A DNA stretch of 64,000 bases from Megamonas funiformis (GTDB lineage Bacteria; Bacillota; Negativicutes; Selenomonadales; Selenomonadaceae), in the NCBI RefSeq assembly GCF_010669225.1, contig NZ_CP048627.1, positions 1,253,292 through 1,317,291 on the forward strand. The letters are read 5' to 3'. A model generated the notes under the pieces. That model was not told the origin of the DNA. It did no database searches and saw only the letters and a list, made by a program, of their open reading frames with translations. Below, piece after piece: positions 16,117 to 25,674 of this stretch (position 1 is the stretch's first letter; every line of letters begins with the position of its first letter). A program made the position numbers and the translations under genes.

Positions 16117-16557
16117 TTAATCTACTACAACACCTTTTTGCAACATGATATTAGCATAAAGAGCTTTTTCACTTGTAGCGATAATAGCATAAGCTGTTTT
16201 AGCTTCTTCGTAGAAAGCAAATCTTTCAATATTGCCGATAGCATTTGCTCCACGTTCATCATGTTTAGCTACGATTTCTTTATAAGTATCCCAAATAGGA
16301 GTTTCTACTGTATCACCAGGCATTACTTCCATGAGATTAACAGGTTTATCAACATAAATATCTAATGGGAAAACTTTTAAAATTGCATCTAATAATTCAG
16401 GAACACCATGTCCATCACATCTGATTACTATTGCATTTTTACCCATGGACTCTGCTGGGAAATTTCCATCGGCGATAACAATTCTATCGCTATGACCCAT
16501 TTCACAAAGTACTTTTAATAATTCAGGTGATAATATTTTAGGAATATTTTTTAACAT
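16117..16557 (-). CDS. fucU: L-fucose mutarotase FucU
   Basis: A 146-residue RbsD/FucU-family protein that interconverts the alpha and beta anomers of L-fucose ahead of the isomerase. It shows the family opening MLKNIPKILSPELLKVLCEM, then GHSDRIVIADGNFPAES with the catalytic-site His. Length is normal. The start overlaps the end of the upstream kinase gene by seven bases, a sign of translational coupling. Confidence 0.93.
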   Translation of the reverse strand: MLKNIPKILSPELLKVLCEMGHSDRIVIADGNFPAESMGKNAIVIRCDGHGVPELLDAILKVFPLDIYVDKPVNLMEVMPGDTVETPIWDTYKEIVAKHDERGANAIGNIERFAFYEEAKTAYAIIATSEKALYANIMLQKGVVVD

Positions 16558-18026
16558 AATAGACTCTCCTTAACATTTTTATATATTTCGTCCCAATTTT
16601 CATCTTTTTGAGGTTCATAAACAGTAACATTTTCAGAATTAGCAATTATTTTGCGTGCTTCTTTAATATCTTTTATTTCACCTAACGCCATTAACTGAAG
16701 TGCAATATTTCCCATTACTGTAGCTTCTACAGGGCCTGCTACTACTTTTCTACCACAAACATCAGCTGTTAATTGACATAATAATTTACTTTGAATACCG
16801 CCACCAATGATGTTTAATGTATCATATTTTTTGCCAGTAGCCATTTCAATCTGTTCTAAAGCAAATCTGTATTTAACAGCTAAGCTCTGATCGATACAAC
16901 GAACGATTTCTGCTTCATTTTGAGGAACGTATTGACCTGTGCGCTTGCAATATTCTTGAATTCGTTTTGGAATATTACCTGCTGGAATAAATTCTTCACT
17001 ATCTGTATCAATGAAGGAATTTATCATGCCTACTTTACTAGCCATCTGTTCGAGTTCACCGAAGCCATATTCTTTACCTTCTCTAATCCATTGACGACGA
17101 CTTTCTTGAATGAGCCATAAGCCAATGATATTTTTTAAGAAGGAAGTTTTATTATCTGCTCCGCCTTCATTAGTAATATTCAAACTTGCGGAAGTTTCGT
17201 TGATTATAGGTGTTTTTAATTCTGTACCTAATAAGGACCATGTACCACAAGATAAGAATATGAAGTCATCTTCTTGAGTTGGTACTGCTACCATAGCTGA
17301 TTGAGTATCATGTCCTGCTACAGCAATTACATCTATTTCATTTATTCCTAATTCTTCGCTGATTTGTTTGCTTAACTTACCAATTTTTGTTCCTGGTTGA
17401 ACAATTTTAGTGAATATATTTTTCGGTAAATCCAAATTTTCAATAATTTCTGAAGACCAAGTTTTGTTTTTAGCATCTAATAATTGAGTTGTGGATGCTA
17501 TTGTATATTCCGTACATTTTTCATTAGATAAGAAATAATTTAATAAATCCGGCATTAATAATAAAGTTTCAGCTTTTTGCAATAATTCAGGTTGATTTTC
17601 TTTCAATGCCATCAATTGGAAAAGAGTATTTAATTCCATAAATTGATTTCCTGTAATACTATAAACAGTATCTTTATCCAATTTAGCAAAAACTTTTTCC
17701 ATCATACCTTTTGTTCTAGCATCTCTATAATGAACAGGATTTTCTAAAAGTTTGCCATCTTTATTTAAAAGACCAAAATCCACGCCCCATGTATCTATAC
17801 CTAGGCTTTTTATTTCACCTTCTTGTTTTGCTTTAATCAAACCAATCTTTATATCATGAAATAATCTTAATACGTCCCAGTACATAGTATCTAATAAAAT
17901 CACAGGATCATTTGTGAAGCGATGAATTTCTTTCAAAGAAATTTTTTCACCATCAAAACTACCAATGATAGCTCTACCACTAGAAGCTCCAAAATCTAAG
18001 GCTAAAACCTTAACATCTTTTTTCAT
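16551..18026 (-). CDS. FGGY sugar kinase of the rhamnulokinase type, probable L-fuculokinase
   Basis: About 491 residues from the ATG at 18026, which has a GAGGAGTG site; the frame begins at a GTG (18041) inside that region. FGGY motifs: DFGASSGRAIIG (phosphate 1), LGIDTWGVDFGLL, VAGHDTQSAMVAVP, SCGTWSLLG and GGGIQSKLLCQLTAD with GPVEATVMGN. The pattern follows RhaB rather than E. coli FucK. Because it lies with fucU, fucP, fucI and fucA, the likely substrate is L-fuculose (or also L-rhamnulose, which yields an analogous product). No rhamnose isomerase is nearby. Its promoter carries the shared fuc operator. Confidence 0.87.
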   Translation of the reverse strand: MKKDVKVLALDFGASSGRAIIGSFDGEKISLKEIHRFTNDPVILLDTMYWDVLRLFHDIKIGLIKAKQEGEIKSLGIDTWGVDFGLLNKDGKLLENPVHYRDARTKGMMEKVFAKLDKDTVYSITGNQFMELNTLFQLMALKENQPELLQKAETLLLMPDLLNYFLSNEKCTEYTIASTTQLLDAKNKTWSSEIIENLDLPKNIFTKIVQPGTKIGKLSKQISEELGINEIDVIAVAGHDTQSAMVAVPTQEDDFIFLSCGTWSLLGTELKTPIINETSASLNITNEGGADNKTSFLKNIIGLWLIQESRRQWIREGKEYGFGELEQMASKVGMINSFIDTDSEEFIPAGNIPKRIQEYCKRTGQYVPQNEAEIVRCIDQSLAVKYRFALEQIEMATGKKYDTLNIIGGGIQSKLLCQLTADVCGRKVVAGPVEATVMGNIALQLMALGEIKDIKEARKIIANSENVTVYEPQKDENWDEIYKNVKESLLC

Positions 18027-18058
18027 GTTTTCACTCCTCACTGTTAACTTTTAACCTT

Positions 18059-18064
18059 ATTATA
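18059..18064 (-). promoter_or_regulatory. -10 box of the kinase-fucU-fucP operon
   Basis: TATAAT on the minus strand, with a poor -35 (AAGATT at the 17-bp position). Its distance to the AraC-type operator is the same as at fucI, suggesting activator dependence. Confidence 0.7.
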
Positions 18065-18084
18065 TCAACACGTAGGTATTAAAT

Positions 18085-18125
18085 CTTGTTATATTATCAC
18101 TAAAAATAGCACAATATTCACTTTT
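18085..18125 (-). promoter_or_regulatory. fuc operator 1 (AraC-type direct repeat)
   Basis: Nearly identical to 20885-20925. Two TCACT cores (18097-18101 and 18118-18122, plus strand) are exactly 21 bp apart, the two-turn spacing used by AraC-family dimers. The inner site lies next to the -35 region, 38 bp from the -10, as expected for an activator. Confidence 0.75.
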
Positions 18126-18227
18126 AATAAATAATTTGAAAATTTTATATAAAATCATAAAACAAAATAAACTAACAAAATCATAAATATAAACAACAAT
18201 TATATATATCTTTAGTTTTAATTTAAA

Positions 18228-18260
18228 TAAAAAAACAGCCCAATGATATATTGGGCTGTT
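18228..18260 (-). terminator. Terminator after fucA
   Basis: AACAGCCCAAT (18234-18244) and ATTGGGCTGTT (18250-18260) form an 11-bp stem with T run on the minus strand. It separates the fucI-fucA transcript from the kinase operon. Confidence 0.88.
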
Positions 18261-18269
18261 CGTAAATAA

Positions 18270-18953
18270 TTAGTCTTCTTTATAATGTTTATAACCTGGG
18301 TGTCTACCTTTTACGCCATAGTAGCTGCGTAAGTTGATGAGTTTATCAATATTTTCACGAGAAATTTCTTTTGGTCCACCTAAAAGATAAGCATTTAAGT
18401 TGATTTTAGCAAATAATTCTAATGTTTCCATTTTGTAATAAGCTTCCACCAAATTAGAACCAACAGTCAATGCACCGTGATTTTCTAATAATACAGCATC
18501 ATGTTCTTGAATGTAAGGTGCAATAGCTTCAGGTACCTCGTAAGTAGAAGGTGTTCCATAAGGGGTGATAGGAATAGAACCTAATGCTACTACTGTTTCA
18601 ATCATATCATATCTATCTAAAGGTACATGAGCTACAGCAAAGCCAGTAGCTGTTGGGGGATGTGCGTGAAGCACTGCACCTACATCTTCACGGTCAGCAT
18701 AGCAACGTAAATGCATTTTGATTTCAGAAGATGGTCTATATCCTTCATTAGCTTCTAAAATTTCGCCTTCTGCATTAATACGTACTAATTTTTCAGGAGT
18801 GATGAAACTTTTGCTAATTCCTGTTGGTGTAGCAAGGAAAGTGCCATCATCTAATTTTACTGTTATATTACCATCATTAGCAGCAACCCAACCTAATTGC
18901 CACATTTTATGACAAATATCGCATATCTGTTCTTTTATTTCTTCGTAAGCCAT
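18270..18953 (-). CDS. fucA: L-fuculose-phosphate aldolase (class II)
   Basis: About 227 residues from the ATG at 18953 (GGAGGAG site upstream; the frame opens at a TTG within that site). It cleaves L-fuculose 1-phosphate to dihydroxyacetone phosphate and L-lactaldehyde. NDGNITVKL, the TPTGISKSFI stretch, the catalytic Glu in RPSSEIKMHL, and zinc ligands in VLHAHPPTATG and LENHGALTVG fit the class II aldolase/RhaD-FucA family. It follows fucI by 39 bp and shares its promoter. No lactaldehyde reductase gene is nearby. Confidence 0.93.
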   Translation of the reverse strand: MAYEEIKEQICDICHKMWQLGWVAANDGNITVKLDDGTFLATPTGISKSFITPEKLVRINAEGEILEANEGYRPSSEIKMHLRCYADREDVGAVLHAHPPTATGFAVAHVPLDRYDMIETVVALGSIPITPYGTPSTYEVPEAIAPYIQEHDAVLLENHGALTVGSNLVEAYYKMETLELFAKINLNAYLLGGPKEISRENIDKLINLRSYYGVKGRHPGYKHYKED

Positions 18954-18992
18954 AATAATAAGCTCCTCCAATTAATCTATATTATATTCTAA

Positions 18993-20786
18993 TTATTTAT
19001 ATAAAGGACCATAGTTTTTGCAAGCTCTATAGTCTTGACCTTCTTTATCCATACCAAAAGCATTCCAAGCAGCAGGACGGAAGATTTTATCTTCAGGAAC
19101 GTTATGCATGCATACAGGAATTCTGAGCATAGAGCATAATGTAATGAGGTCTGCACCGATATGACCATAGCTGATAGCACCGTGATTTGCACCCCAGTTA
19201 TTCATTACATCATAAGCAGATTTGAATGCACCTTCACCAGTTAAACGTGGAGCAAACCAAGTGCAAGGCCAAGTGTAGTCAGTACGTTTCCAGAGTTTAT
19301 CAGATACTTCATCTGGTAATTTTACAGTCCAACCTTCTGCAATCTGTAATACAGGACCTAAGCCTTTTACAAGATTTAAACGAACCATAGTTACAGGCAT
19401 TTCGCTATTTGTTAAGAAACGGGAGCTAAATCCGCCACCTCTGAAATAACCATTATCAGCAGGGCACCATTCAGTTGCATCGAGGCAAGCTTTTTGGTCT
19501 TTTTCAGTCATTTCCCAGAATGGTTTAATTACGCCATTACCATTTTCATCTTTTGCTTCACCACAAGCATCGATACAAGCAGCACCGGAGTTGATTAAGT
19601 GAATAAATCCTTTGGATTCTTTAGCAACGCCTTCTAATTCATAACCAGTAGCCTGTTTAACTGCTTCAGGGCTCCAGTATGTTCTAACGTCAGCGAAGAT
19701 CTGTGCAGTATTTGTTAATAATTTACCAAAGAGCATACCTACGCCGTTTAATGTATCATTTTCTGTAGCAAGTACATATGGTTCTCTTGCACCATTCCAG
19801 TCGAAGGAAGAGTTCATCATTGCTTCTGGGAAGTCGCAGTTTGGATAGAAGTCTGTCCATTGTCTTTGACCTTGGAAACCACCAGCGATTGCATTATGAC
19901 CTAATTGTTCTTCTTCGCAACCTTCTGGTAAGTTTTTGTTACCATTGTAAAGGTCTTTAATGATACACATCATTTTTACAACAAATTCCCAAGCTTCTTC
20001 TTTTTCAGCGTCAGTTTTACGGCAGAAATCTGGGTTTTTATCGAAACCTTGTTTGCAGTTTTCTTTAGTCCATTTTAAAGCTTTTTCAAATTCTGCATGG
20101 TCATAAATACCTTCTGTCATACGACGGATAATTTCAACTTCGTCTACAGATTCAACTCTCATGCCGAGGTATTCTTCAAAGAATTCTGGGCTGATGATGG
20201 AGCCTGCAATACCCATTGTAATGGAACCAATCTGTAAGTAGGATTTACCTCTCATTGTAGCAACAGCTACAGCTGCACGACCAAATCTTAAAAGTTTTTC
20301 TTGAACATCTTCTGGGATATCTGTAGCATCTGCATTTTGAACATCATGTCCATAAATACCGAAAGCTGGAAGACCTTTTTGTGCATGGCTTGCAAGTACG
20401 GAAGCAAGATATACAGCGCCAGGACGTTCAGTACCATTGAAACCCCAAACACCTTTGATTGTTTTTGGATCCATATCCATTGTTTCAGAACCATAGCACC
20501 AGCAAGGAGTTACTGTTAAAGTAATATCTACGCCTTCTTTTTTAAATTTTTCAGCGCAAGCAGCAGCTTCAGGTACACGACCGATTGTTGTATCAGCGAT
20601 AACTACTTTTACAGGTTCACCGTTAGAATATTTGAGGTTTTCTGTAAATAATTTAGCAGCAGCTTTTGCCATGCCCATAGTTTGTTCTTCTAAAGATTCT
20701 CTAACTTTTAAAACGCCTCTACGTCCGTCAATTGTAGGGCGGATACCAATTACAGGATAATCTCCAATTAATCTGTTTGTTGCCAT
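18993..20786 (-). CDS. fucI: L-fucose isomerase
   Basis: A 597-residue enzyme, the usual length, converting L-fucose to L-fuculose with Mn2+. It opens with [20 protein letters not shown] and contains the [17 protein letters not shown] and [14 protein letters not shown] blocks of the FucI family, with the C-terminal [18 protein letters not shown] holding metal-site residues. It has a strong TAGGAGGA site and an activator-type promoter, and its higher GC and regular codons suggest high expression. It is the first gene of fucI-fucA, divergent from the AraC regulator. Confidence 0.96.
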   Translation of the reverse strand: MATNRLIGDYPVIGIRPTIDGRRGVLKVRESLEEQTMGMAKAAAKLFTENLKYSNGEPVKVVIADTTIGRVPEAAACAEKFKKEGVDITLTVTPCWCYGSETMDMDPKTIKGVWGFNGTERPGAVYLASVLASHAQKGLPAFGIYGHDVQNADATDIPEDVQEKLLRFGRAAVAVATMRGKSYLQIGSITMGIAGSIISPEFFEEYLGMRVESVDEVEIIRRMTEGIYDHAEFEKALKWTKENCKQGFDKNPDFCRKTDAEKEEAWEFVVKMMCIIKDLYNGNKNLPEGCEEEQLGHNAIAGGFQGQRQWTDFYPNCDFPEAMMNSSFDWNGAREPYVLATENDTLNGVGMLFGKLLTNTAQIFADVRTYWSPEAVKQATGYELEGVAKESKGFIHLINSGAACIDACGEAKDENGNGVIKPFWEMTEKDQKACLDATEWCPADNGYFRGGGFSSRFLTNSEMPVTMVRLNLVKGLGPVLQIAEGWTVKLPDEVSDKLWKRTDYTWPCTWFAPRLTGEGAFKSAYDVMNNWGANHGAISYGHIGADLITLCSMLRIPVCMHNVPEDKIFRPAAWNAFGMDKEGQDYRACKNYGPLYK

Positions 20787-20858
20787 TGTAAAATTCCTCC
20801 TAAGAAATCTTTTTTATTTTGTATATGTCTTTTTGTTTGTTATTCACTTGATGATTAA

Positions 20859-20864
20859 ATTATA
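20859..20864 (-). promoter_or_regulatory. -10 box of fucI
   Basis: TATAAT on the minus strand with a weak -35 (AAGCAT at 17-bp spacing), 38 bp from the adjacent operator core, identical geometry to the kinase operon promoter. Confidence 0.7.
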
Positions 20865-20884
20865 GCAACTAAATATTAATAATG

Positions 20885-20925
20885 CTTGTTATATTATCAC
20901 TAAAAATATAATAATATTCACTTTT
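20885..20925 (-). promoter_or_regulatory. fuc operator 2 (AraC-type direct repeat)
   Basis: Second copy of the shared operator. TCACT cores at 20897-20901 and 20918-20922 are 21 bp apart. It lies in the divergent region between fucI and the AraC gene, upstream of the regulator's own promoter. Confidence 0.78.
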
Positions 20926-20942
20926 TAAAAATTGTATGAAAC

Positions 20943-20970
20943 TTTACATTTTTAGAAATATAAGTATAAT
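20943..20970 (+). promoter_or_regulatory. Promoter of the AraC regulator
   Basis: TTTACA (20943-20948), a 16-bp spacer and TATAAT (20965-20970), 36 bp before the regulator ATG and close to operator 2. Confidence 0.65.
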
Positions 20971-21005
20971 AGTACTATAAAATCTTATTTATTAGGAGAA
21001 TAGTT

Positions 21006-21884
21006 ATGAAACATGATAGTTATAATGAACAAAGAGAACGTGGTAATTTTTCATTTCCTGTAGAATATCATTATGTAACTAATCATCATCCACGCTATAA
21101 CATGCCATATCATTGGCATATTCAATATGAGATTATTCGTGTATTAGAAGGAAAAATTGTAATTTCTATAGATGAAAATGAATATACAGCTAGTGCCGGA
21201 GATATAATTTTTATCACAGATGGTTGTGTTCATGGAGGAAAAGCTTTTTTAGAAAATACTATATATGAATGTATGGTATTTGATAAGAAATTATTTGAAA
21301 CAAATGTAGGCGATAAAAATATTCTTCAAAAATTTTTTGAACATCATTTAATTATCAATAGTTATTTTAATAATGAATATACCGATATTCACCGCACCAT
21401 ATGGACTATATTTGATGCATTGAAGACAAAATCCAGTGGATATGAATTTATCGTACTTGGCTGTTTATTTAATTTCTTTGGTTTAGTTTTAAAACACAAT
21501 CTCTATACGAAATCTTTTACAAATTTTATAAGTAGTAATCAGAAAAACATTCATAAATTGAAAAAGGTATTTCATCTTATTGAAACTTCATATAGTCAAC
21601 CATTAACTTTAGAAGATTTAGCTAATACTTCTGGATTATCACCGAAGTATTTTTGCCGATTTTTCCAAAGTATGACTAATAAAACACCTATTGCCTATTT
21701 AAATTATTATCGAATTGAATGTGCTTGCAGTAAATTAACCAGTGATAAAGACCAATCCATCACTGATATAGCTTATAGTTGTGGATTTAATGATTTATCT
21801 TACTTTATAAAAACATTCCGTAAATACAAAAATACAACACCAAATAAATACATCAAATCTTATTTTGAATTAACCAATAAATAG
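21006..21884 (+). CDS. AraC-family regulator of the fucose genes
   Basis: A 292-residue regulator. The N-terminal cupin (about 10-100) shows HWHIQYEIIRVLEG, a His-rich sugar-binding type pocket, and the C-terminal 100 residues hold two helix-turn-helix motifs: LTLEDLANTSGLSPKYFCRF and SITDIAYSCGFNDLSYFIKT. It is divergent from fucI with operator 2 between them, and the same site precedes the kinase operon, so it is the likely fucose-responsive activator of both. The ligand (L-fucose or fuculose phosphate) is inferred from context. Confidence 0.88.
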   Translation: MKHDSYNEQRERGNFSFPVEYHYVTNHHPRYNMPYHWHIQYEIIRVLEGKIVISIDENEYTASAGDIIFITDGCVHGGKAFLENTIYECMVFDKKLFETNVGDKNILQKFFEHHLIINSYFNNEYTDIHRTIWTIFDALKTKSSGYEFIVLGCLFNFFGLVLKHNLYTKSFTNFISSNQKNIHKLKKVFHLIETSYSQPLTLEDLANTSGLSPKYFCRFFQSMTNKTPIAYLNYYRIECACSKLTSDKDQSITDIAYSCGFNDLSYFIKTFRKYKNTTPNKYIKSYFELTNK

Positions 21885-21931
21885 AAAAAGCTCTTATTAA
21901 CCTTATAATCAAAGTTAATAAGAGCTTTTTT
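21885..21931. terminator. Bidirectional intrinsic terminator
   Basis: A 17-bp inverted repeat (21885-21901 with 21914-21930) between the convergent AraC and hfq genes. Confidence 0.9.
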
Positions 21932-21948
21932 ATTTAATAAAATCATTA

Positions 21949-22206
21949 TTATTCGCTAACAGTTTCTGTTCTTTTATTATCTTGAAAAGAATTTTTCAAT
22001 GGCTGTAAAGGGCTAATAGTAGAAATAGCATGTTTATAAACCATCATCTGTTTTCCAGCAGAATCCAAAATAACTGTGAAATTATCAAAACCTTTTACAT
22101 TTCCACGTAATTGGAAGCCATTTGTTAAATGGATAATAACTCCTACATTTTCTTTTCTCACTTGATTTAAAAAAACATCTTGTAAATTTATTGTTTTGTT
22201 TGGCAT
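21949..22206 (-). CDS. hfq: RNA chaperone Hfq
   Basis: An 85-residue Sm-like protein. Sm1 is [26 protein letters not shown] and Sm2 is the YKHAIST motif, including the conserved KH. It forms hexameric rings that bind A-rich and U-rich RNA and assist small-RNA pairing. The short tail of about 15 residues (after SPLQPL) resembles Gram-positive Hfq. It is the last gene of the long minus-strand block, 102 bp after miaA. Confidence 0.95.
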   Translation of the reverse strand: MPNKTINLQDVFLNQVRKENVGVIIHLTNGFQLRGNVKGFDNFTVILDSAGKQMMVYKHAISTISPLQPLKNSFQDNKRTETVSE

Positions 22207-22308
22207 CTTAAGGGTCCTCCAATTAAAATATAATTCTTTTCTTAACTAATTTAATTAGTTTATTTATAGTGCTTTTATTATCTCAATAATAAAATTATAT
22301 GTCAATTA

Positions 22309-23253
22309 TTATAAGATATTAAAATGTGCCTTGCAGTCATTCAATACAGTAGTTAACAATTCATCTTCGTTTAATTGCTCTACATCATACCAAGAAATAT
22401 ATGGCATTTTCTTATACCATGTAAACTGTCGTTTAGCAAAATGACGAGTAGCTTTTTTCATTTCATAAACAGCAGTATCTAAATCAATATCTCCATTTAA
22501 ATAACTAGCGATTTCTCGATAGCCAATTCCTTTCATGGATTGCCAATCAATCTTCGCACCATTTTGTAGTAGAGATTTCACTTCATCTACAAATCCACAG
22601 TTCATCATAATATCAACGCGTTGATTAATTCTATCATATAGATTTTGACGACTGCGGTTCAAGCCTACAATATAGGCATCATAAATTAATTCACCAGTCA
22701 ATTCATAATGATTTTTTTGTGAAATCTGCTCTTTACCTAAATGATATACTTCTAAAGCACGAATAATGCGATTGAAATTATTAATATGCAATCTTTGAGT
22801 CGTCTGTGGATCTACTTCTTGTAACATTTTATAAACATATTCTTTGCCGTGTTCGCTTGCTAGTTTTTCTAAATGCTTCCTATATTCAACATCGCCAGAA
22901 GTTTCGTTAAAAATATAGCCTTCAAGCAAGGATTTTACATATAAGCCTGTACCGCCAGCTAAAATAGGAATTTTCCCTTCATTATTTATCTGTTCAATTA
23001 AAGGTTTAACCTTATCATGAAAATCACTTACATTAAAATTTTCCCAAGGCTCTAAAATATCAATGATATGATGTTCTATTCCCTTCATTTCTTCTAATGT
23101 AGGTTTAGCCGTACCTATATCAAAACCCTTATATACTAACATACTATCGCCAGAGATTATTTCTGTGGATAACTTTTGAGCTAAAGCTATGCTAAGATTT
23201 GTTTTACCTACAGCAGTTGGCCCTAAAATAACGATTAATTTAAATTTTTCCAT
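22309..23253 (-). CDS. miaA: tRNA dimethylallyltransferase MiaA
   Basis: A 314-residue enzyme that prenylates A37 of tRNAs reading UNN codons. P-loop GPTAVGKTNLSIALA near residue 10, substrate loop GDSMLVYKGFDIGTAKP, and the RRFAKRQFTW-like segment HFAKRQFTWYKK near the end are all present. It makes a neighbouring pair with hfq, a common arrangement. One base separates it from the upstream hydrolase gene. Confidence 0.95.
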   Translation of the reverse strand: MEKFKLIVILGPTAVGKTNLSIALAQKLSTEIISGDSMLVYKGFDIGTAKPTLEEMKGIEHHIIDILEPWENFNVSDFHDKVKPLIEQINNEGKIPILAGGTGLYVKSLLEGYIFNETSGDVEYRKHLEKLASEHGKEYVYKMLQEVDPQTTQRLHINNFNRIIRALEVYHLGKEQISQKNHYELTGELIYDAYIVGLNRSRQNLYDRINQRVDIMMNCGFVDEVKSLLQNGAKIDWQSMKGIGYREIASYLNGDIDLDTAVYEMKKATRHFAKRQFTWYKKMPYISWYDVEQLNEDELLTTVLNDCKAHFNIL

Positions 23254-23254
23254 C

Positions 23255-23932
23255 TTATTTTACTAAATCCAAAGATGAACCAACAGGCACGATATCTACA
23301 CTAGCATGTGAAATACTTTCTGCATAGGATTTAAAAGCTTCAGGATTTTCAGCAATAACAGGCCATGTATTATAGTGAACAGGAATAGCATGCTTTGCAT
23401 TCAATAATTGAACAGCTTTAGCTGCATCTTTAGCGTCCATAGTATAATTACTGCCAATTGGTAAAATAGCATAATCAATTTGTTGTTTTTCGCCGATAAG
23501 AGCCATATCGCTAAATAAAGCTGTATCACCAGCAAAATAAACTACAGTATCATCATTGAATTTAATTACAAAACCGCAAGGTATTCCACCTTCTACGCCT
23601 GCACTATGCAATGCAGGAACCATAGTTACTATACCAAATGGGAAAGTAAAAGAACCACCTAAATTCATACCATGAACATTTTCATAATCACTTGGTAATT
23701 TTGTCAAAACTTCTGGAGTGGAAATAACTTTTGCACCTGTTTTTTGTGCAATCTGTGTAGCATCTCCATAATGGTCTCCATGAGCATGAGTCAATAAAAT
23801 ATAATCACATTTTACTTCATCAGCAGAAATACTGGCTACTGGATTTCCTGTCAAAAATGGATCAAATAATAATTTTTCATTATCTGTTTCAAGCAAGAAA
23901 CAAGCATGTCCATAATATTTAAATTTAATCAT
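23255..23932 (-). CDS. UPF0173 metal-dependent hydrolase
   Basis: A 225-residue metallo-beta-lactamase-fold protein of the UPF0173 (YtkL) family. LTHAHGDHYGDA (HxHxDH), TAGVEGG-like SAGVEGGIPCG, FAGDTALFSDM and HYNTWPVI supply the two-metal site. Substrate unknown. It sits between recN and miaA with tight spacing. Confidence 0.92.
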   Translation of the reverse strand: MIKFKYYGHACFLLETDNEKLLFDPFLTGNPVASISADEVKCDYILLTHAHGDHYGDATQIAQKTGAKVISTPEVLTKLPSDYENVHGMNLGGSFTFPFGIVTMVPALHSAGVEGGIPCGFVIKFNDDTVVYFAGDTALFSDMALIGEKQQIDYAILPIGSNYTMDAKDAAKAVQLLNAKHAIPVHYNTWPVIAENPEAFKSYAESISHASVDIVPVGSSLDLVK

Positions 23933-23953
23933 TTAAAATCACCTTCTCTGAAT

Positions 23954-25660
23954 TTATTCATCAAAATGTAATAATTCTTTTCGCTTTCTAGCATTAGTCA
24001 ACATTTCTTCAGCATTTTCAAGTGAAGCTTGTGTTAAATCTATGCCAGATGACATTCTAGCAATTTCAGCGAGTTTAGCATCATAATTAATTTCATCAAT
24101 AGTAGTAAAGGTTTTATTATTTTTAGTCTCTTTACTGATATAAAAATGAGCATCTGCCATCGCTGCAATCTGTGGTAAATGAGTGATACATATAACTTGT
24201 CTATATAGGGCAATGCGAGCAATTTTTTCAGCCATCATTTGAGCTGTTTTACCGCCAACACCTGTATCCACCTCATCAAATACCATCAAATCAATATCAT
24301 CTTTTTTTGCGGTAATAGTTTTTAAAGCTAAAGCAATACGAGACAATTCCCCACCTGAAACAATTTTAGCTAAGGATTTTAAATCTTCGCCTAAATTAGC
24401 AGAAAATAAAATTTCCACATCATCTGCTCCATTTTCAGTGAAATCATCATTCAAGGTTAAATTTATGACGAGTTTCGCATCAGCCATAGATAAAGAAGCT
24501 AATTCTTTCATGATTGCCATTTCTAAAGCTTTGGCACTTTTTTGACGTAATTCATGCAAAATTAAGGCTTCTTGGGATACATCTTTTGCTAATAAAGATA
24601 ATTCCTGTTCTAGTTTGGCAAGATTATCATCATAATTTTCAATATAGGTCAATTCCTCTTTTGCTTTAGCTAAATAATTCAATATTTCCTCAATAGTATT
24701 GCCATATTTTCTTTTTAGCTTGTCGATATCATTCAATCGAGATTGCATCATATCTAACTTTTGAGGATTATAATCTATACTTTCACCATAATTGCGGATT
24801 TCATCTGCACTATCTTGTATTTGGAAATAAGCTTCATCTAATATTTGATGGACTTTAGCCATATTTTCATCATATTGAGCTAAGTTTTCTAAATCCTTGC
24901 GCACTTGACTCAATGAACTTAAAATAGCAAATTTACCATTTTCACCTTCATAAAGCAATTTATATGCATCTTGTGTCAATAATGATATCTTCTCTGCATT
25001 AGCTAAGACTTTTATTTCAGATTCTAATTTTTCATCTTCATCTAAAGTCAATTTAGCATTTTCAATCTCATTAATTTGCCATTTCAGCATATCTAATCGT
25101 TGAGCCATTTCTTGTGTATTTATTTTACTATCAGCTAATTTTTGTTTTATTTGTAACCACTGATAATATTTTTCTAAATATGCTTCTTTTTGCTTTTGAA
25201 TAGCATCGCCATCATACATATCAATAAGTGATAATTGCTTTATAGGTTTTAGTAATGCCTGATTAGCATGTTGACCATGTATATCTACTAATAACTCACC
25301 TAGTTGGCGTAAAATAGCCATTGTCGTATGACAATTATTAATCTGTACGCTATTTTTACCATTTATATTTATCTGTCTAGTTATGATTAAATCATCATCT
25401 TCAACTAAGATATTATATTTAGTTAAAAAATCTTTGACTAAATTGTTATCCAAAGTAAAAACAGCTTCTACTCGCATAAATTCACAACCACTGCGAATAG
25501 CATCAATATTTGTTCTTCGTCCAATAACCATACCTAAGGCACCTAATAAAATAGATTTACCAGCACCTGTTTCACCAGTAAGTATATTAAGACCTTTATC
25601 CAAATCTATTTGTACATGCTCAATCAAAGCAAAATTCCAAATTGATAGTGTTTTTAACAT
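23954..25660 (-). CDS. recN: DNA repair protein RecN
   Basis: A 568-residue SMC-like ATPase acting on double-strand breaks. Walker A GETGAGKSILLGALG lies near residue 30, the central region (about 150-350) is coiled coil, and the C-terminal half has the ABC signature region VSGGELSRIALALK and Walker B VFDEVDTGVGGKTA. It is immediately downstream of argR, the classical Firmicute order. Confidence 0.95.
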   Translation of the reverse strand: MLKTLSIWNFALIEHVQIDLDKGLNILTGETGAGKSILLGALGMVIGRRTNIDAIRSGCEFMRVEAVFTLDNNLVKDFLTKYNILVEDDDLIITRQININGKNSVQINNCHTTMAILRQLGELLVDIHGQHANQALLKPIKQLSLIDMYDGDAIQKQKEAYLEKYYQWLQIKQKLADSKINTQEMAQRLDMLKWQINEIENAKLTLDEDEKLESEIKVLANAEKISLLTQDAYKLLYEGENGKFAILSSLSQVRKDLENLAQYDENMAKVHQILDEAYFQIQDSADEIRNYGESIDYNPQKLDMMQSRLNDIDKLKRKYGNTIEEILNYLAKAKEELTYIENYDDNLAKLEQELSLLAKDVSQEALILHELRQKSAKALEMAIMKELASLSMADAKLVINLTLNDDFTENGADDVEILFSANLGEDLKSLAKIVSGGELSRIALALKTITAKKDDIDLMVFDEVDTGVGGKTAQMMAEKIARIALYRQVICITHLPQIAAMADAHFYISKETKNNKTFTTIDEINYDAKLAEIARMSSGIDLTQASLENAEEMLTNARKRKELLHFDE

Positions 25661-25674
25661 GAATATCCCCCAAA

